Origin: Salegentibacter salarius | GTDB taxonomy: Bacteria; Bacteroidota; Bacteroidia; Flavobacteriales; Flavobacteriaceae | Reading direction: 5' to 3' | Assembly: GCF_900168265.1 (NCBI RefSeq) | Contig: NZ_FVZF01000008.1 | Location: 52,835-116,834 of the forward strand | Length of the DNA: 64,000 nucleotides | In this document: positions 18,644 through 27,772 of the stretch, in pieces | Position numbering within the stretch: the stretch's first letter is position 1 | Layout: every line of letters begins with the position of its first letter | Position numbers and translations under genes: made by a program | The notes under the pieces: generated by a model | The model's database searches: none | What the model saw: only the letters and a program-made list of their open reading frames with translations | Told to the model about the DNA's origin: nothing

Positions 18644-19612
18644 ATGCTGAAACTCAAAAATGTCTCCTTTGCCTATGCTGAAGAACCGGTTTTAAAAAAC
18701 ATAAGTTTTAAGCTTGAAAAAGGAGAAAATCTCTCGGTAATTGGAGAAAGTGGCTGCGGAAAAAGCACATTGCTTAAACTTATTTACGGCTTGCTTCATA
18801 CCGATGGAGAGATTTTTTGGGGAGAAAAGGAATTATTAGGGCCAAAATTCAACCTGGTCCCGGGAGAGCCGTCTTTTAAATACCTGGCACAGGATTTCGA
18901 TCTCATGCTTCCTTTAAGCGCAGCAGATAATATTGGGAAACACCTCAGCAATCAATATCCACAGAAAAAGAAGAAGCGTATAAAAGAATTGCTGGAAGTT
19001 GTTGAAATGACCGAGCTAGCCGATAAGAAAGCAAAACTTTTAAGCGGCGGCCAACAACAACGGGTAGCTTTAGCCCGGGCACTGGCCAAGCAACCAGAAT
19101 TGCTTTTGCTGGACGAACCTTTTAGCCATATAGATCATTTCAGGAAAAATAATTTACGCCGAAGACTTTTTGCTTACTTAAAAGACCACAATATCGCCTG
19201 TATAGTTGCCACTCATGATAGCACCGATGCACTTTCTTTCGCTGATAAAACCATTGTGTTGAAAAACGCGAAAATCTATGCTGAAAATTCCCCGGCGGAA
19301 TTATATCAAAATCCGCCGAATAAATATGTGGCTTCCCTTTTTGGCGATGTAAATGAACTAATGCTAAAGGATCTTGTTGAAGATGAAAGCAGCCGAAAAA
19401 AAGTAATTCTTTACCCTGAAGAAATAAAGCTTTCCAAAACTTCCGGAATAGAAGCAACAGTAAAAAAATCCTGGTTTAAAGGCAAAACCTGGCTAATTGA
19501 AGCCAGTTTGAATAAAAAAACTGTGTATTTTAATCATTCGCAGGAATTAAAAGAAGGAAAAAAAATCAAGCTGAAAGTTTCAGAGAAATTAATCAAATCA
19601 AGGTTAAAGTAA
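18644..19612 (+). CDS. ABC transporter ATPase, orphan (Fe/spermidine/molybdate-type)
   Basis: This 322-residue protein has Walker A GESGCGKS (34-41), signature LSGGQQQR, Walker B LLLLDEPFSHID and the switch His (ATHDSTDALSFADK). This is the pattern of importer ATPases of the Fbp/Pot type. A C-terminal TOBE-like segment (about 235-322) follows. It follows the PaaE-like gene by 54 bases on the same strand, but no permease or binding-protein gene is adjacent. It may serve a transporter encoded elsewhere. Confidence 0.85.
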   Translation: MLKLKNVSFAYAEEPVLKNISFKLEKGENLSVIGESGCGKSTLLKLIYGLLHTDGEIFWGEKELLGPKFNLVPGEPSFKYLAQDFDLMLPLSAADNIGKHLSNQYPQKKKKRIKELLEVVEMTELADKKAKLLSGGQQQRVALARALAKQPELLLLDEPFSHIDHFRKNNLRRRLFAYLKDHNIACIVATHDSTDALSFADKTIVLKNAKIYAENSPAELYQNPPNKYVASLFGDVNELMLKDLVEDESSRKKVILYPEEIKLSKTSGIEATVKKSWFKGKTWLIEASLNKKTVYFNHSQELKEGKKIKLKVSEKLIKSRLK

Positions 19613-20012
19613 GTTTCGCCACTAATACACGAATAATTCTAGTCGATAGACTGTAGTCATTAGCCGTTAGACATAAAATTATGGCCCAAAAACCCAAGCC
19701 TACTAGCCAGGGATAAACGAAATTTTTTCAAGGAGAGAAGTCCGCAGACCGAAGAGGTTTGAACTTGTTTCTTGTTCTTTTCTTCTTTACTATTGTCATT
19801 ACGAGCGACGCAGCAGCGCGGTAATCTTTTGAATGAGAGTTTGTGAGTTTCAGTTGAGCAGATTGCTTCAGTCGTGCCTTCTTTGCAATGACGCATTGTT
19901 TTAGTATCGTCAACCACCCCTTTCTTCAGCTGCTCTAAATTCTTTGCTCTCCTTTAAAAGTATGGAACCATTTTATAAGAATATTCGTGTATTCGTGGCT
20001 AATCATTTTAAT
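19613..20012. other. Intergenic region with dispersed repeat, no gene seen
   Basis: This 400-base convergent gap shows no frame with plausible protein composition. It holds a repeat of the gtcatt...aatgac type (annotated separately). Two short minus-strand frames inside it are artefacts of that repeat. No tRNA or clear terminator was found. Confidence 0.6.
19795..19892. repeat. Long imperfect palindromic repeat (gtcatt...gcaatgac)
   Basis: The outer arms gtcattacgagcgacgcagc and the complement of gattgc...ttgcaatgac form an imperfect 98-base palindrome ending in matching gtcatt/aatgac. It resembles the widespread 'GTCATTGCGAGC...GCAATGAC' intergenic repeat of Bacteroidota. Confidence 0.55.
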
Positions 20013-20465
20013 TTAAAACACCTCTAGGATTTTAGCTTTTTTTCCATTGAAAGTAATTTCTTCTCCGGCTTTTTTATGAAGCAATAATTGCGCGATCGGG
20101 GAATTGGCGCCAATGGCAAAATATTCATCGCCATCTACAATAATACGATCTGCCGGGATCGCGATAAAATAATTAGCCATATTGGTCTTTACAGCAGTTC
20201 CCAATTGAGCGGAACCGTTGTTAGTTCTGCTTTTTGCAATATTAAGCGTATTTCTAAGATTTTTAAATTGCTGTAGCTGTTCGGCCAGTTTATTCCATTC
20301 CAGGTTTATCATTTCCCGCCCGGTTTCATACTTATCGCCAGCGCTGCTTTTGGTTTCGTTTTCCAGATCACTTTCAAGTCCGGTCATAGCAGCTTCAATA
20401 CGTTTTATACGTTCTTCCACATAAGCCTCGCAAGCTTTATAAAGTTTTTCTTTTATTGAATTCAT
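20013..20465 (-). CDS. GreA/GreB-like factor with N-terminal coiled coil
   Basis: This 150-residue protein has an N-terminal alpha-helical hairpin-like region (SAGDKYETGREMINLEWNKL, residues about 41-60, resembling the acidic tip region of Gre factors). Its C-terminal domain follows the GreA fold pattern: LGTAVKT..., YFAIGANSPIAQLLLHKKAGEEITFNGKKAKILEV. Gre factors rescue stalled RNA polymerase. Whether this divergent member does so is unproven. I recall similar flavobacterial proteins being labelled 3-oxoacyl-ACP synthase, which the sequence does not support. It lies alone between repeats. Confidence 0.6.
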   Translation of the reverse strand: MNSIKEKLYKACEAYVEERIKRIEAAMTGLESDLENETKSSAGDKYETGREMINLEWNKLAEQLQQFKNLRNTLNIAKSRTNNGSAQLGTAVKTNMANYFIAIPADRIIVDGDEYFAIGANSPIAQLLLHKKAGEEITFNGKKAKILEVF

Positions 20466-20504
20466 AAGATTTTTTAGCTAAAAGCCACAAATAGTTTTTT
20501 CAGT

Positions 20505-20566
20505 GGTCATCCTGAATTTATTTCAGGATCTAAGATGTTAGAATCTGAAACAAGTTCAGATTGACG
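20505..20566. repeat. Dispersed palindromic intergenic repeat, copy 2
   Basis: Two palindromes in tandem, tcctgaatttatttcagga and tctgaaacaagttcaga, are flanked by gtca and tgacg. The same two units occur separately at 22491-22515 and 22582-22618, and the first also at 3021-3036. Confidence 0.7.
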
Positions 20567-20588
20567 ATAAATAAAATTATTGTAAAAT

Positions 20589-21260
20589 TTATTCCAAAGT
20601 AAATCTTCCATAATTCTGCATTTGCCTTACAATCCAGTTTTTTCGTTGATTAATATAATTGCTGGCTGGATTTGCTTTGTATTCCCTGGGATTCGGTAAA
20701 ACAGCTGAAATAGCAGCAGCTTCGTAAATAGAAAGATTCACCGCCGATTTGTTGAACCAATGCTGCGCAGCAGCTTCTGCGCCGTAAACTCCCCGGCCCA
20801 TTTCAATACTATTGAGATAAACTTCCAAAATTCGTTCTTTACTCCAAAAAGTTTCGATTAAAAATGTAAAATAAACTTCCAGGCCTTTTCGAATCCAATT
20901 TCTCCCCGGCCATAAAAACACATTCTTTGCGGTTTGCTGCGAAATTGTGCTGGCACCACGAACCCGCTTTCCTTTTTGATTATCCTCAACCGCTTTTTCA
21001 ATGGCCTGAAAATCAAAACCATTATGTTTTACAAAGTTTTGATCTTCACTGGCAATTACACCAAGTTGCAGATGCCTCGAAATATCTTGCCTTGCCACCC
21101 ATGAATGTTGAATTTCTTCTTCAGGATTTTCAAAATATCGAATAGCCATTAAAGGGGTAAATGGTACCGGAAGCCATTTATATAGCAAAACCATAAAAAT
21201 AGAAAATAGGATTAAACCACTTATCAGTTTCAGGATAAATTTGAATATTTTCTTGATCAT
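20589..21260 (-). CDS. mtgA: Monofunctional peptidoglycan glycosyltransferase
   Basis: I start at the ATG at 21260 (223 residues). A longer frame exists but adds only an Arg-rich tail lying inside the upstream gene. One N-terminal membrane helix (ILKLISGLILFSIFMVLLYKW) precedes a GT51 domain with the catalytic motif ASEDQNFVKHNGFD, the RGASTISQQTAKN motif and the LNSIEMGRGVYGAEAA motif. It polymerises lipid II into glycan strands. Its ATG overlaps the stop of the FAD oxidase gene by four bases (ATGA), so they are coupled. Confidence 0.95.
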   Translation of the reverse strand: MIKKIFKFILKLISGLILFSIFMVLLYKWLPVPFTPLMAIRYFENPEEEIQHSWVARQDISRHLQLGVIASEDQNFVKHNGFDFQAIEKAVEDNQKGKRVRGASTISQQTAKNVFLWPGRNWIRKGLEVYFTFLIETFWSKERILEVYLNSIEMGRGVYGAEAAAQHWFNKSAVNLSIYEAAAISAVLPNPREYKANPASNYINQRKNWIVRQMQNYGRFTLE

Positions 21261-22372
21261 TCTATCATTTCTGAAAGTTCTTTTCCTACTAAACTGCCAA
21301 TGGCAACGCCCATCCCGCCTAATCGCACTCCGCAAACTACGTTTTCTGAAATTTGTTTTACTATGGGGTTTTTCTGTTTTCCAACGCCCATAATTCCGCT
21401 CCAGCGTTGATCGATTTCATAGGAAGTTTCGGGTAAAACTGTGGTTTTAAGCAATTCTTCCAGTTTCTGCTGAATAAGTTCCGTTTGAGCGATTTCAGTG
21501 GTTTCTTCGGTTTTAAAATCGAGATTTCTGCCACCACCAAAAAGAATGCGATCGTCAATATTCCTGAAATAATAATAGCCTTTATCTAAATGAAATGTGC
21601 CTTTGATCTCCAGATTTTTAATCGGTTTGGTGATCAATACCTGGGCGCGTGCCGGTTTTACCTGAGCAATTCCCAATTTTTTCGAAAAACCATTAGTGGC
21701 GATCAATAATTTACTTGCTGAAAATTCTAACTTATCAGTTTTGATCTTTACAGAATTTTTGGTCTCGGTGAATTCTTCTACGGTAATATTATTCAGAATT
21801 TTGATGCCGGCCTTCTGCACTTTATGTAGCAGAGCTTCCATCATTTTCCCGGTATTTAATTGTCCTTCAAATTGATTAAAAATGAGTTTTTTCTGAATAT
21901 TTCTAAAACCGAAGTTGTCTTTTTGAATACTAAAAACGGCCTCTTCAAACACCGGTTTCAGCATTTTATTGAGTTCAGGCAACTTTGCTTTACAATCTTC
22001 GAAAAGTAGCTGATCTTCTTTTGTAAATAGTTCGTAACCGCCATATTCCTTATAGCCTATATTTTTATCTCCCAGATTTTTGCGAAGCAAATTCAAGCCT
22101 TTTAAGCGCTTTTGAATAAGTTTTAAGACTTCTTCTTCAGAATGCGAATTTAGATCATCCAGGATCTCAGAAACACTTCCAAAACAGGCAAAACCGGCAT
22201 TTTTTGTACTTGCTCCGTTTGGTAAGGTGCCACGTTCTAAAACCAGGATCTTAGATTTTGGAAAACGTGCTTTTAAGTTTAACGCACAATTTAGACCCGT
22301 AATCCCGCTGCCGACAATGCAAAAATCAATATTTGAAAACCAGGTTTTGGTTTCCCAGTAAGATAGGTTCAT
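21257..22372 (-). CDS. FAD-dependent oxidoreductase (D-amino acid oxidase family)
   Basis: This 371-residue protein has the dinucleotide-binding motif GSGITGLNCALNL near residue 22 and a DAO-type C-terminal region (RWSGIMGVGKQKNPIVKQI ... VCGVRLGGMGVAIGS). Family members oxidise amines or amino acids, and the substrate is not readable. It is coupled to mtgA by a four-base overlap, though a shared pathway is not obvious. Confidence 0.85.
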   Translation of the reverse strand: MNLSYWETKTWFSNIDFCIVGSGITGLNCALNLKARFPKSKILVLERGTLPNGASTKNAGFACFGSVSEILDDLNSHSEEEVLKLIQKRLKGLNLLRKNLGDKNIGYKEYGGYELFTKEDQLLFEDCKAKLPELNKMLKPVFEEAVFSIQKDNFGFRNIQKKLIFNQFEGQLNTGKMMEALLHKVQKAGIKILNNITVEEFTETKNSVKIKTDKLEFSASKLLIATNGFSKKLGIAQVKPARAQVLITKPIKNLEIKGTFHLDKGYYYFRNIDDRILFGGGRNLDFKTEETTEIAQTELIQQKLEELLKTTVLPETSYEIDQRWSGIMGVGKQKNPIVKQISENVVCGVRLGGMGVAIGSLVGKELSEMIE

Positions 22373-22490
22373 GAAATTGGTTAATTTTCAATGAAAATAC
22401 GAAATAAATAATGAGGCTACATAAAAACTCTAATCGCTATAATTTGATCTTTTTTTAAGTTTTCAACGCATTTAGGTTTTCAAGAACTTA

Positions 22491-22515
22491 GACCCTGAAA
22501 TAAATTCAGGGTGAC
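22491..22515. repeat. Dispersed palindromic intergenic repeat, copy 3
   Basis: The sequence ccctgaaataaattcaggg followed by tgac is the first unit of the repeat family seen at 20505. It lies in the 253-base gap between the FAD oxidase gene and accC. Confidence 0.7.
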
Positions 22516-22540
22516 TAAAGAAAAGTGCTTAAATAAAAAA

Positions 22541-22573
22541 AGACCTCACAGGTTTAGAAATCTGTGAGGTCTT
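22541..22573 (-). terminator. Rho-independent terminator after accC
   Basis: The perfect stem agacctcacag / ctgtgaggtct has a ten-base loop. A-rich DNA precedes it on the plus strand, which gives a U-run on the minus-strand RNA. It lies about 50 bases after the accC stop and probably closes the pdxA-to-accC cluster. Confidence 0.85.
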
Positions 22574-22581
22574 ATAAATAT

Positions 22582-22618
22582 TCTAGATGTTAGATTCTGA
22601 AACAAGTTCAGAATGACG
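22582..22618. repeat. Dispersed palindromic intergenic repeat, copy 4
   Basis: The sequence tagatgttagattctgaaac, continuing with aagttcagaatgacg, is the second unit of the repeat at 20505 (there preceded by aagatgttaga). It lies between the terminator and the accC stop. Confidence 0.7.
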
Positions 22619-22625
22619 GTGAAAC

Positions 22626-23978
22626 TTAATCTTCTTCGAGTGGTTTCATTTTAAAATCTTCCATAAACTTAGTGGTATAATTCCCCTCAACATAGTCTGG
22701 GTGATCCATAAGTTGTCTATGAAATGGAATGGTAGTTTTCACACCTTCTATCACGAACTCATCTAATGCACGTTTCATTTTGTTGATAGCTTCTTCCCTC
22801 GTTTGGGCGGTAGTGATCAATTTCGCGATCATAGAATCGTAGTTTGGCGGAATAATATACCCGCTGTATACGTGTGTATCTATTCTCACCCCGTGCCCAC
22901 CTGGCGCGTGTAAATTAGTGATCTTCCCGGGAGAAGGCCTAAAATTATTATAGGGATCTTCAGCATTAATTCGGCATTCTATAGAGTGTAATTGCGGGAA
23001 ATAATTTTTTCCGGAAATTGGCACTCCTGCTGCTACAAGAATTTGCTCTCTAATAAGATCGTAATCTATTACCTGCTCGGTAATAGGGTGTTCTACCTGA
23101 ATACGGGTATTCATTTCCATAAAGTAGAAATTTCGGTGTTTATCTACCAAAAACTCTACTGTACCGGCACCTTCATACTTAATGTATTCTGCAGCTTTTA
23201 CTGCGGCCTCTCCCATTTTTTCCCGGAGACTATCGGTCATAAAAGGAGAAGGAGTTTCTTCGGTTAATTTTTGATGACGGCGTTGTACCGAGCAATCTCT
23301 TTCAGAAAGATGACAGGCCTTACCTCTACTATCTCCAACAACCTGTATTTCTATATGACGAGGCTCTTCAATAAGCTTCTCCATATACATATCGTTATTA
23401 TCAAAAGCGGCTGCAGATTCCTGTCTGGCCGAATCCCAGGCAGCCTGGAGATCTTCCTCTTTCCATACGGCACGCATTCCTTTACCACCACCACCGGCAG
23501 TAGCTTTAAGCATTACCGGGTAGCCAACTTCTTTAGCTAGCTTTTTACATTCGGTGAAGTCTTTTATAATCCCTTCTGATCCTGGTACGCAGGGAACTCC
23601 GGCAGCTTTCATTGTAGCTTTAGCCGTCGCTTTATCGCCCATTTTGGCAATCATTTCAGAAGAAGCTCCAATGAATTTTATATCGTGCTCTTCGCAAATC
23701 TTTGAAAATTTAGCATTTTCAGAAAGGAAACCATAACCGGGATGAATTGCATCGGCATTAGTGATTTCCGCGGCAGCGATAATATTTGAAATCTTAAGAT
23801 AAGATAAATTACTTGGTGGAGGCCCAATACATACGGCCTCATCAGCAAACCTTACGTGAAGGCTTTCAGCATCTGCAGTAGAATAAACCGCAACTGTGCT
23901 AATTCCCATTTCTTTACAGGTGCGAATTACGCGCAAAGCGATCTCGCCCCTGTTTGCAATCAATATTTTTTTAAACAT
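22626..23978 (-). CDS. accC: Acetyl-CoA carboxylase, biotin carboxylase subunit
   Basis: This 450-residue protein has the typical N-terminus ([21 protein letters not shown]), the ATP-grasp glycine loop ([10 protein letters not shown]), and the carboxylase signature [18 protein letters not shown] with its catalytic Glu and Arg. It carboxylates the biotin carried by AccB with ATP and bicarbonate, the first step of fatty acid synthesis. It lies 54 bases downstream of accB in the pdxA-yceD-rpmF-fabH-accB-accC cluster. Confidence 0.98.
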   Translation of the reverse strand: MFKKILIANRGEIALRVIRTCKEMGISTVAVYSTADAESLHVRFADEAVCIGPPPSNLSYLKISNIIAAAEITNADAIHPGYGFLSENAKFSKICEEHDIKFIGASSEMIAKMGDKATAKATMKAAGVPCVPGSEGIIKDFTECKKLAKEVGYPVMLKATAGGGGKGMRAVWKEEDLQAAWDSARQESAAAFDNNDMYMEKLIEEPRHIEIQVVGDSRGKACHLSERDCSVQRRHQKLTEETPSPFMTDSLREKMGEAAVKAAEYIKYEGAGTVEFLVDKHRNFYFMEMNTRIQVEHPITEQVIDYDLIREQILVAAGVPISGKNYFPQLHSIECRINAEDPYNNFRPSPGKITNLHAPGGHGVRIDTHVYSGYIIPPNYDSMIAKLITTAQTREEAINKMKRALDEFVIEGVKTTIPFHRQLMDHPDYVEGNYTTKFMEDFKMKPLEED

Positions 23979-24032
23979 ACCTATTGTTTTTTTGGCCCAG
24001 GAAAAAGTACCTTAAGCTAAATGGGCAGTAAT

Positions 24033-24545
24033 TTATGATGGATCTACTAAGAATAAAGGCTGATCGAACTCTACCGGAGAGGCATCATCTACCAGTACTT
24101 TTACGATTTTTCCTGAAACTTCGCTCTCTATTTCATTAAAGAGTTTCATAGCTTCAATCACACAAAGTACATCGCCTTCTTTAACCGAGTCACCAACTTC
24201 TACGAAGGTTGGTTTATCTGGAGAAGGTTTGCGGTAGAAAGTTCCAATAATAGGAGATTTTACCGTGATATAATTTGAATTATCCTCACCAGCCGATTTT
24301 TGATCATCACTACTCTGCTGTGCACTTTCCTGTGAAGGAGCAGGCGCTTGCTGTTGTTGCTGCGGTTGTGGCTGTGCAGGCATTTGTGGCATTTGGCCAC
24401 CCATAGGCACTTGTTGAACAATAGTTTCTTTCTCGTCTGAGCCTGTTCTAATAGTGATTTTTACATCGCCAGTCTCCAGTTTTACTTCACTGGCACCAGA
24501 CTTGGCCACAAACTTAATTAAATTCTGAATTTCTTTTAAATCCAT
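24033..24545 (-). CDS. accB: Acetyl-CoA carboxylase, biotin carboxyl carrier protein
   Basis: This 170-residue protein has an N-terminal helix ([22 protein letters not shown]), a flexible Pro/Gln/Ser linker (about residues 47-85) and a C-terminal biotinyl domain with the attachment motif [13 protein letters not shown] (Lys biotinylated). It carries the activated CO2 from AccC to the carboxyltransferase, which is not in this window. It lies between fabH and accC. Confidence 0.97.
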   Translation of the reverse strand: MDLKEIQNLIKFVAKSGASEVKLETGDVKITIRTGSDEKETIVQQVPMGGQMPQMPAQPQPQQQQQAPAPSQESAQQSSDDQKSAGEDNSNYITVKSPIIGTFYRKPSPDKPTFVEVGDSVKEGDVLCVIEAMKLFNEIESEVSGKIVKVLVDDASPVEFDQPLFLVDPS

Positions 24546-24565
24546 AATATTAGGGTGTTGGTTTT

Positions 24566-25561
24566 TTAAGAATTATATGCCCATTTCAAGTAAGTAGCTC
24601 CCCAGGTGAAGCCGCCTCCAAATGAAGCAAAAACTAAATTATCTCCTTTTTTGAATTGCTTTTCATAATCTCCAAGCAATAAAGGCAAAGTAGCCGATGT
24701 AGTATTTCCATAGCGCTCAATATTCATAAGCACTTTTTTATCATCAAGTCCCATGCGCTGAGCCGTTGCTCCCACAATTCTTTTATTTGCCTGGTGCGCA
24801 ACAAGCCAATCTACATCATCATTCATTAATTTATTGCGCTCCATAATTTGTTCACTAACTCTAGACATATTAGAAACCGCAAATTTAAAAACGGTTTTAC
24901 CATCCTGTCTTACATAATGTAGTTTTTTGGCTACAGTTTCTTCGGTTGGAGGCATTAATGAGCCACCAGCTTCTATTTTTAGAGATTCCCTTCCTATAGA
25001 ATCACTTCTAAGAATCTCGTCTTGTAAACCAAGACCTTCTTCATTTGGTTCCATAAGTACCGCACCTGCACCATCACCAAAGATAATACAAGTAGTTCTA
25101 TCGGTATAATCAATTATAGAAGACATTTTATCGGCTCCAATTACCAAAACTTTTTTATAGCGACCAGACTCTATATAGGCTGATGCTGTAGACATCGCAT
25201 ATAAAAATCCTGAACAGGCAGCTTGAAGATCGTATGCAAAAGCATTGGTAGCGCCAATTTGGGTAGCAATATGTACACCTGTAGCAGCTACTGGTAGATC
25301 TGGAGTTACAGAAGCAAGAATTACCAAATCTATCTCTTTTGGGTCTAGATTAGATTTTTCTATTAGGTTTTTGGCTGCTTCAATTCCTAAGTATGAAGTT
25401 CCTTTATTAGGGTCTTTAAGTATTCGGCGTTCTCTAATTCCGGTTCTGCTGAAGATCCATTCGTCATTGGTCTCCACCATCTTCTCCAACATTTTGTTGG
25501 TCAACACATCGTCGGGCACATAGGTGCCCACAGCGGTAATGGCTGCTGTGATTTTATTCAT
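24566..25561 (-). CDS. fabH: Beta-ketoacyl-ACP synthase III
   Basis: I start at the ATG at 25561 (331 residues), which gives the family N-terminus ([16 protein letters not shown]). The longer frame adds a Lys/Arg tail not seen in the family. The catalytic triad is visible: Cys116 in [10 protein letters not shown], His in [11 protein letters not shown] and Asn in [12 protein letters not shown]. It condenses acetyl-CoA or a branched starter with malonyl-ACP. It is followed by accB after 20 bases. Confidence 0.97.
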   Translation of the reverse strand: MNKITAAITAVGTYVPDDVLTNKMLEKMVETNDEWIFSRTGIRERRILKDPNKGTSYLGIEAAKNLIEKSNLDPKEIDLVILASVTPDLPVAATGVHIATQIGATNAFAYDLQAACSGFLYAMSTASAYIESGRYKKVLVIGADKMSSIIDYTDRTTCIIFGDGAGAVLMEPNEEGLGLQDEILRSDSIGRESLKIEAGGSLMPPTEETVAKKLHYVRQDGKTVFKFAVSNMSRVSEQIMERNKLMNDDVDWLVAHQANKRIVGATAQRMGLDDKKVLMNIERYGNTTSATLPLLLGDYEKQFKKGDNLVFASFGGGFTWGATYLKWAYNS

Positions 25562-25683
25562 AGATTTGACTTTTAAACCCCTTCTACGCTTATAAAAACG
25601 CAAAAATATCTAAAGAAAAGTACTAATTTTTCTTTGACTGGGCGTGCAAATTAAGGCCTTTTTAGCACTTATTCAACTTAAAA

Positions 25684-25712
25684 CAAAAAACTCCCACGAG
25701 GTGAGAGTTTTT
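25684..25712 (-). terminator. Terminator-like hairpin after rpmF
   Basis: The sequence aaaaaactcccacgaggtga, continuing with gagttttt, forms a stem of about 8-11 pairs (one bulge) with an A-run on one side and a T-run on the other. It lies about 25 bases after the rpmF stop and before fabH. It may separate yceD-rpmF from fabH-accB-accC. Confidence 0.65.
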
Positions 25713-25737
25713 ATAAAAGTTAAAGCTCTATATTAAA

Positions 25738-25935
25738 TTAAGCTTCTATTTCTTCAGTATTATCAATTAATACCTGGCCTCGGTAATATAATTTACCTTC
25801 ATGCCAGTGTGCTCTGTGGTATAAATGAGCTTCTCCTGTTGTAGGATCTGTAGCTATTTTTGGTACCGAAGCTTTATAATGTGTCCTTCTTTTATCTCTT
25901 CTTGTTTTAGAGATTTTTCTCTTTGGATGTGCCAT
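25738..25935 (-). CDS. rpmF: 50S ribosomal protein L32
   Basis: This 65-residue protein has the invariant N-terminus [20 protein letters not shown] of L32. The zinc-binding Cys residues found in some L32 proteins are absent (this is the Cys-free form). It lies nine bases after yceD, the usual pairing in bacteria. Confidence 0.97.
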   Translation of the reverse strand: MAHPKRKISKTRRDKRRTHYKASVPKIATDPTTGEAHLYHRAHWHEGKLYYRGQVLIDNTEEIEA

Positions 25936-25944
25936 GGCTTGCTG

Positions 25945-26484
25945 TTATTTATCGTTTAATAAGTTTTTTAATTTATCCCAGCGAGGATCTATTTCATCCT
26001 CATCATTTTTATTCTCGTTATTATTAATACTTAATTCCTCAAGTTTATCAAGTACTTCTGAATCTAAAGTTCCGTCTTCTACTCCGGGATGAACCCTCTT
26101 CAATGGTATAGACAGCACAATAAGTTCGTAAATATATTGCTGAATATTTACCTCAAATTCACCGTGCGGCAAAATTAGTAAATCTTCATTTTCATCATTA
26201 AACTCATCCCCAAATTTTATAACCAAAAACAAACTTCCATCAATTGGCTGGTCGTATGGCTCATTGGTAATGTCACAATTTACGTTTACAGAACCGGATG
26301 CTTCAAAAGTAAGCTCCATCATTGTTGTTTTTTTCTCCAACAACAAATCAATTTTTACATTGGCACTGTTTAGATCGTCGTACTCAAAATGCTCAAAGAA
26401 CTCATTATCAATATCGTATTCAAACTGGTGTTTTCCCAGCTTTAACCCTACAAAAGGGATCGTATACGCTGCTAAATTCCTCAT
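25945..26484 (-). CDS. YceD/DUF177 family protein
   Basis: I start at the ATG at 26484 (179 residues). A TTG-started frame adds 16 residues without family character. The core motif of DUF177 is visible (VNVNCDITNEPYDQPIDGSL; near the C-terminus IDPRWDKLKNLL). Family members act in 23S rRNA accumulation or ribosome assembly and are nearly always encoded next to rpmF, as here. The domain normally contains a Cys pair, but only one Cys is seen in the motif. Confidence 0.88.
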   Translation of the reverse strand: MRNLAAYTIPFVGLKLGKHQFEYDIDNEFFEHFEYDDLNSANVKIDLLLEKKTTMMELTFEASGSVNVNCDITNEPYDQPIDGSLFLVIKFGDEFNDENEDLLILPHGEFEVNIQQYIYELIVLSIPLKRVHPGVEDGTLDSEVLDKLEELSINNNENKNDEDEIDPRWDKLKNLLNDK

Positions 26485-26580
26485 CTCATCATCAGTTTCT
26501 TGCCCGAGCAGCTTCTGCTTAGGCGGGTGCAAATATATAAAAATTAATAAATTAGAGCGCTGTTATAAACAAATTTTTGT

Positions 26581-27627
26581 TTATAACTTTTTACCCTGTT
26601 TCTTTAAAGGATTTTTAGTGAGCTCCTTATATTCTTCGCGGCACTTATATATTTCTATAGCACGAAAAACAGCTTCTTTAAATGAATTAATATTTGCCGA
26701 ATTAGTGCCGGCTATCTCAAAAGCGGTACCGTGATCTGGCGAAGTTCTCACCTTGCTCAATCCTGCGGTGAAATTAACTCCGTTTCCAAAAGATAGAGTT
26801 TTAAACGGAATCAAGCCCTGATCGTGGTAAGAAGCCACTACCGCATCAAAATTCACATAATTCTTTGAGCCGAAAAAACTATCTGCTGAAAATGGACCAA
26901 AAACCAGATCGCCTTTATCGCGTAATTTCTGAAGCGTTGGTTTTAAGATTTCTTCATCTTCTTTTCCAATCACCCCATTATCCCCGCTATGAGGATTTAT
27001 ACCTAAAACGGCTATTTTAGGTTTCTGGATTCTAAAATCCTGCTTTAAAGTTTCCTGAATAATCTTCAGTTTCTTTTCAATTAGTTCAGGAGTGATGGTG
27101 TTCGCGATATCTTTTAGAGCCACGTGGTCTGTAAGCAAACCTATTTTCAGGGTATCGGTAATCATAAACATAAGGCTTTCGCCTTCCAGTTCTTTTGCCA
27201 AATAATCGGTATGCCCGGGGAAATTAAAATCTGCCGACTGGATGCTATGTTTATTAATTGGTGCGGTAACCAAAACATCTATTTCATTTGCCTTAAGTGC
27301 AGTTGTAGCAGCCTGCAAAGATTTAAATGCATATTCTCCAATTTTTGGATCTTCTTCCCCAAAATTAATATTTACGCCTTCTTTCCAGACATTCACCACG
27401 TTGATTTTTCCGTCAATCGCCTTAGAGGCATCATCTATGCCCTGGTAATTTAAAGAAAGATTAAATTGCTTCTTTAAAAAAGTAAGCACCTTGGTAGAAG
27501 CAAAAATAACCGGTGTACAAAAATCCAGCATTCGGGAATCATCAAAGGTTTTAAGCACTATTTCACTACCAATTCCATTCAAATCTCCTATACTTATTCC
27601 TAATTTCACCTTTTCTGCGTGCTTCAT
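26581..27627 (-). CDS. pdxA: 4-hydroxythreonine-4-phosphate dehydrogenase
   Basis: This 348-residue protein has the PdxA hallmarks: ISIGDLNGIGSEI near the start, the metal-binding His residues in FPGHTDYLA and YHDQGLIPFK, and the C-terminal SPDHGTAFEIAG. It oxidises 4-phosphohydroxythreonine in vitamin B6 synthesis. It begins the minus-strand cluster and is divergent from ribE. It is 96 bases upstream of the chosen yceD start. Confidence 0.96.
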   Translation of the reverse strand: MKHAEKVKLGISIGDLNGIGSEIVLKTFDDSRMLDFCTPVIFASTKVLTFLKKQFNLSLNYQGIDDASKAIDGKINVVNVWKEGVNINFGEEDPKIGEYAFKSLQAATTALKANEIDVLVTAPINKHSIQSADFNFPGHTDYLAKELEGESLMFMITDTLKIGLLTDHVALKDIANTITPELIEKKLKIIQETLKQDFRIQKPKIAVLGINPHSGDNGVIGKEDEEILKPTLQKLRDKGDLVFGPFSADSFFGSKNYVNFDAVVASYHDQGLIPFKTLSFGNGVNFTAGLSKVRTSPDHGTAFEIAGTNSANINSFKEAVFRAIEIYKCREEYKELTKNPLKKQGKKL

Positions 27628-27772
27628 CTGCTCAAATTATTTGGGTTAGCTATTCTACGACTTTTATCAATCTCAACCCAGGTATAAATCTAAATTTGTT
27701 CCTGGATATTTCATTAAACTTCCCCTGTTTATTTCTATTTTTACATCACAAATGTAAGAATAATCCAAAGAT

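Noticed and set aside
19660..19917. Short minus-strand ORFs in the gap after the orphan ABC ATPase
   Set aside because: They run through a dispersed palindromic repeat, have unnatural composition and no family pattern.
27628..27772. FMN riboswitch upstream of ribE
   Set aside because: The gap lacks the conserved RFN core and is short for aptamer plus expression platform.
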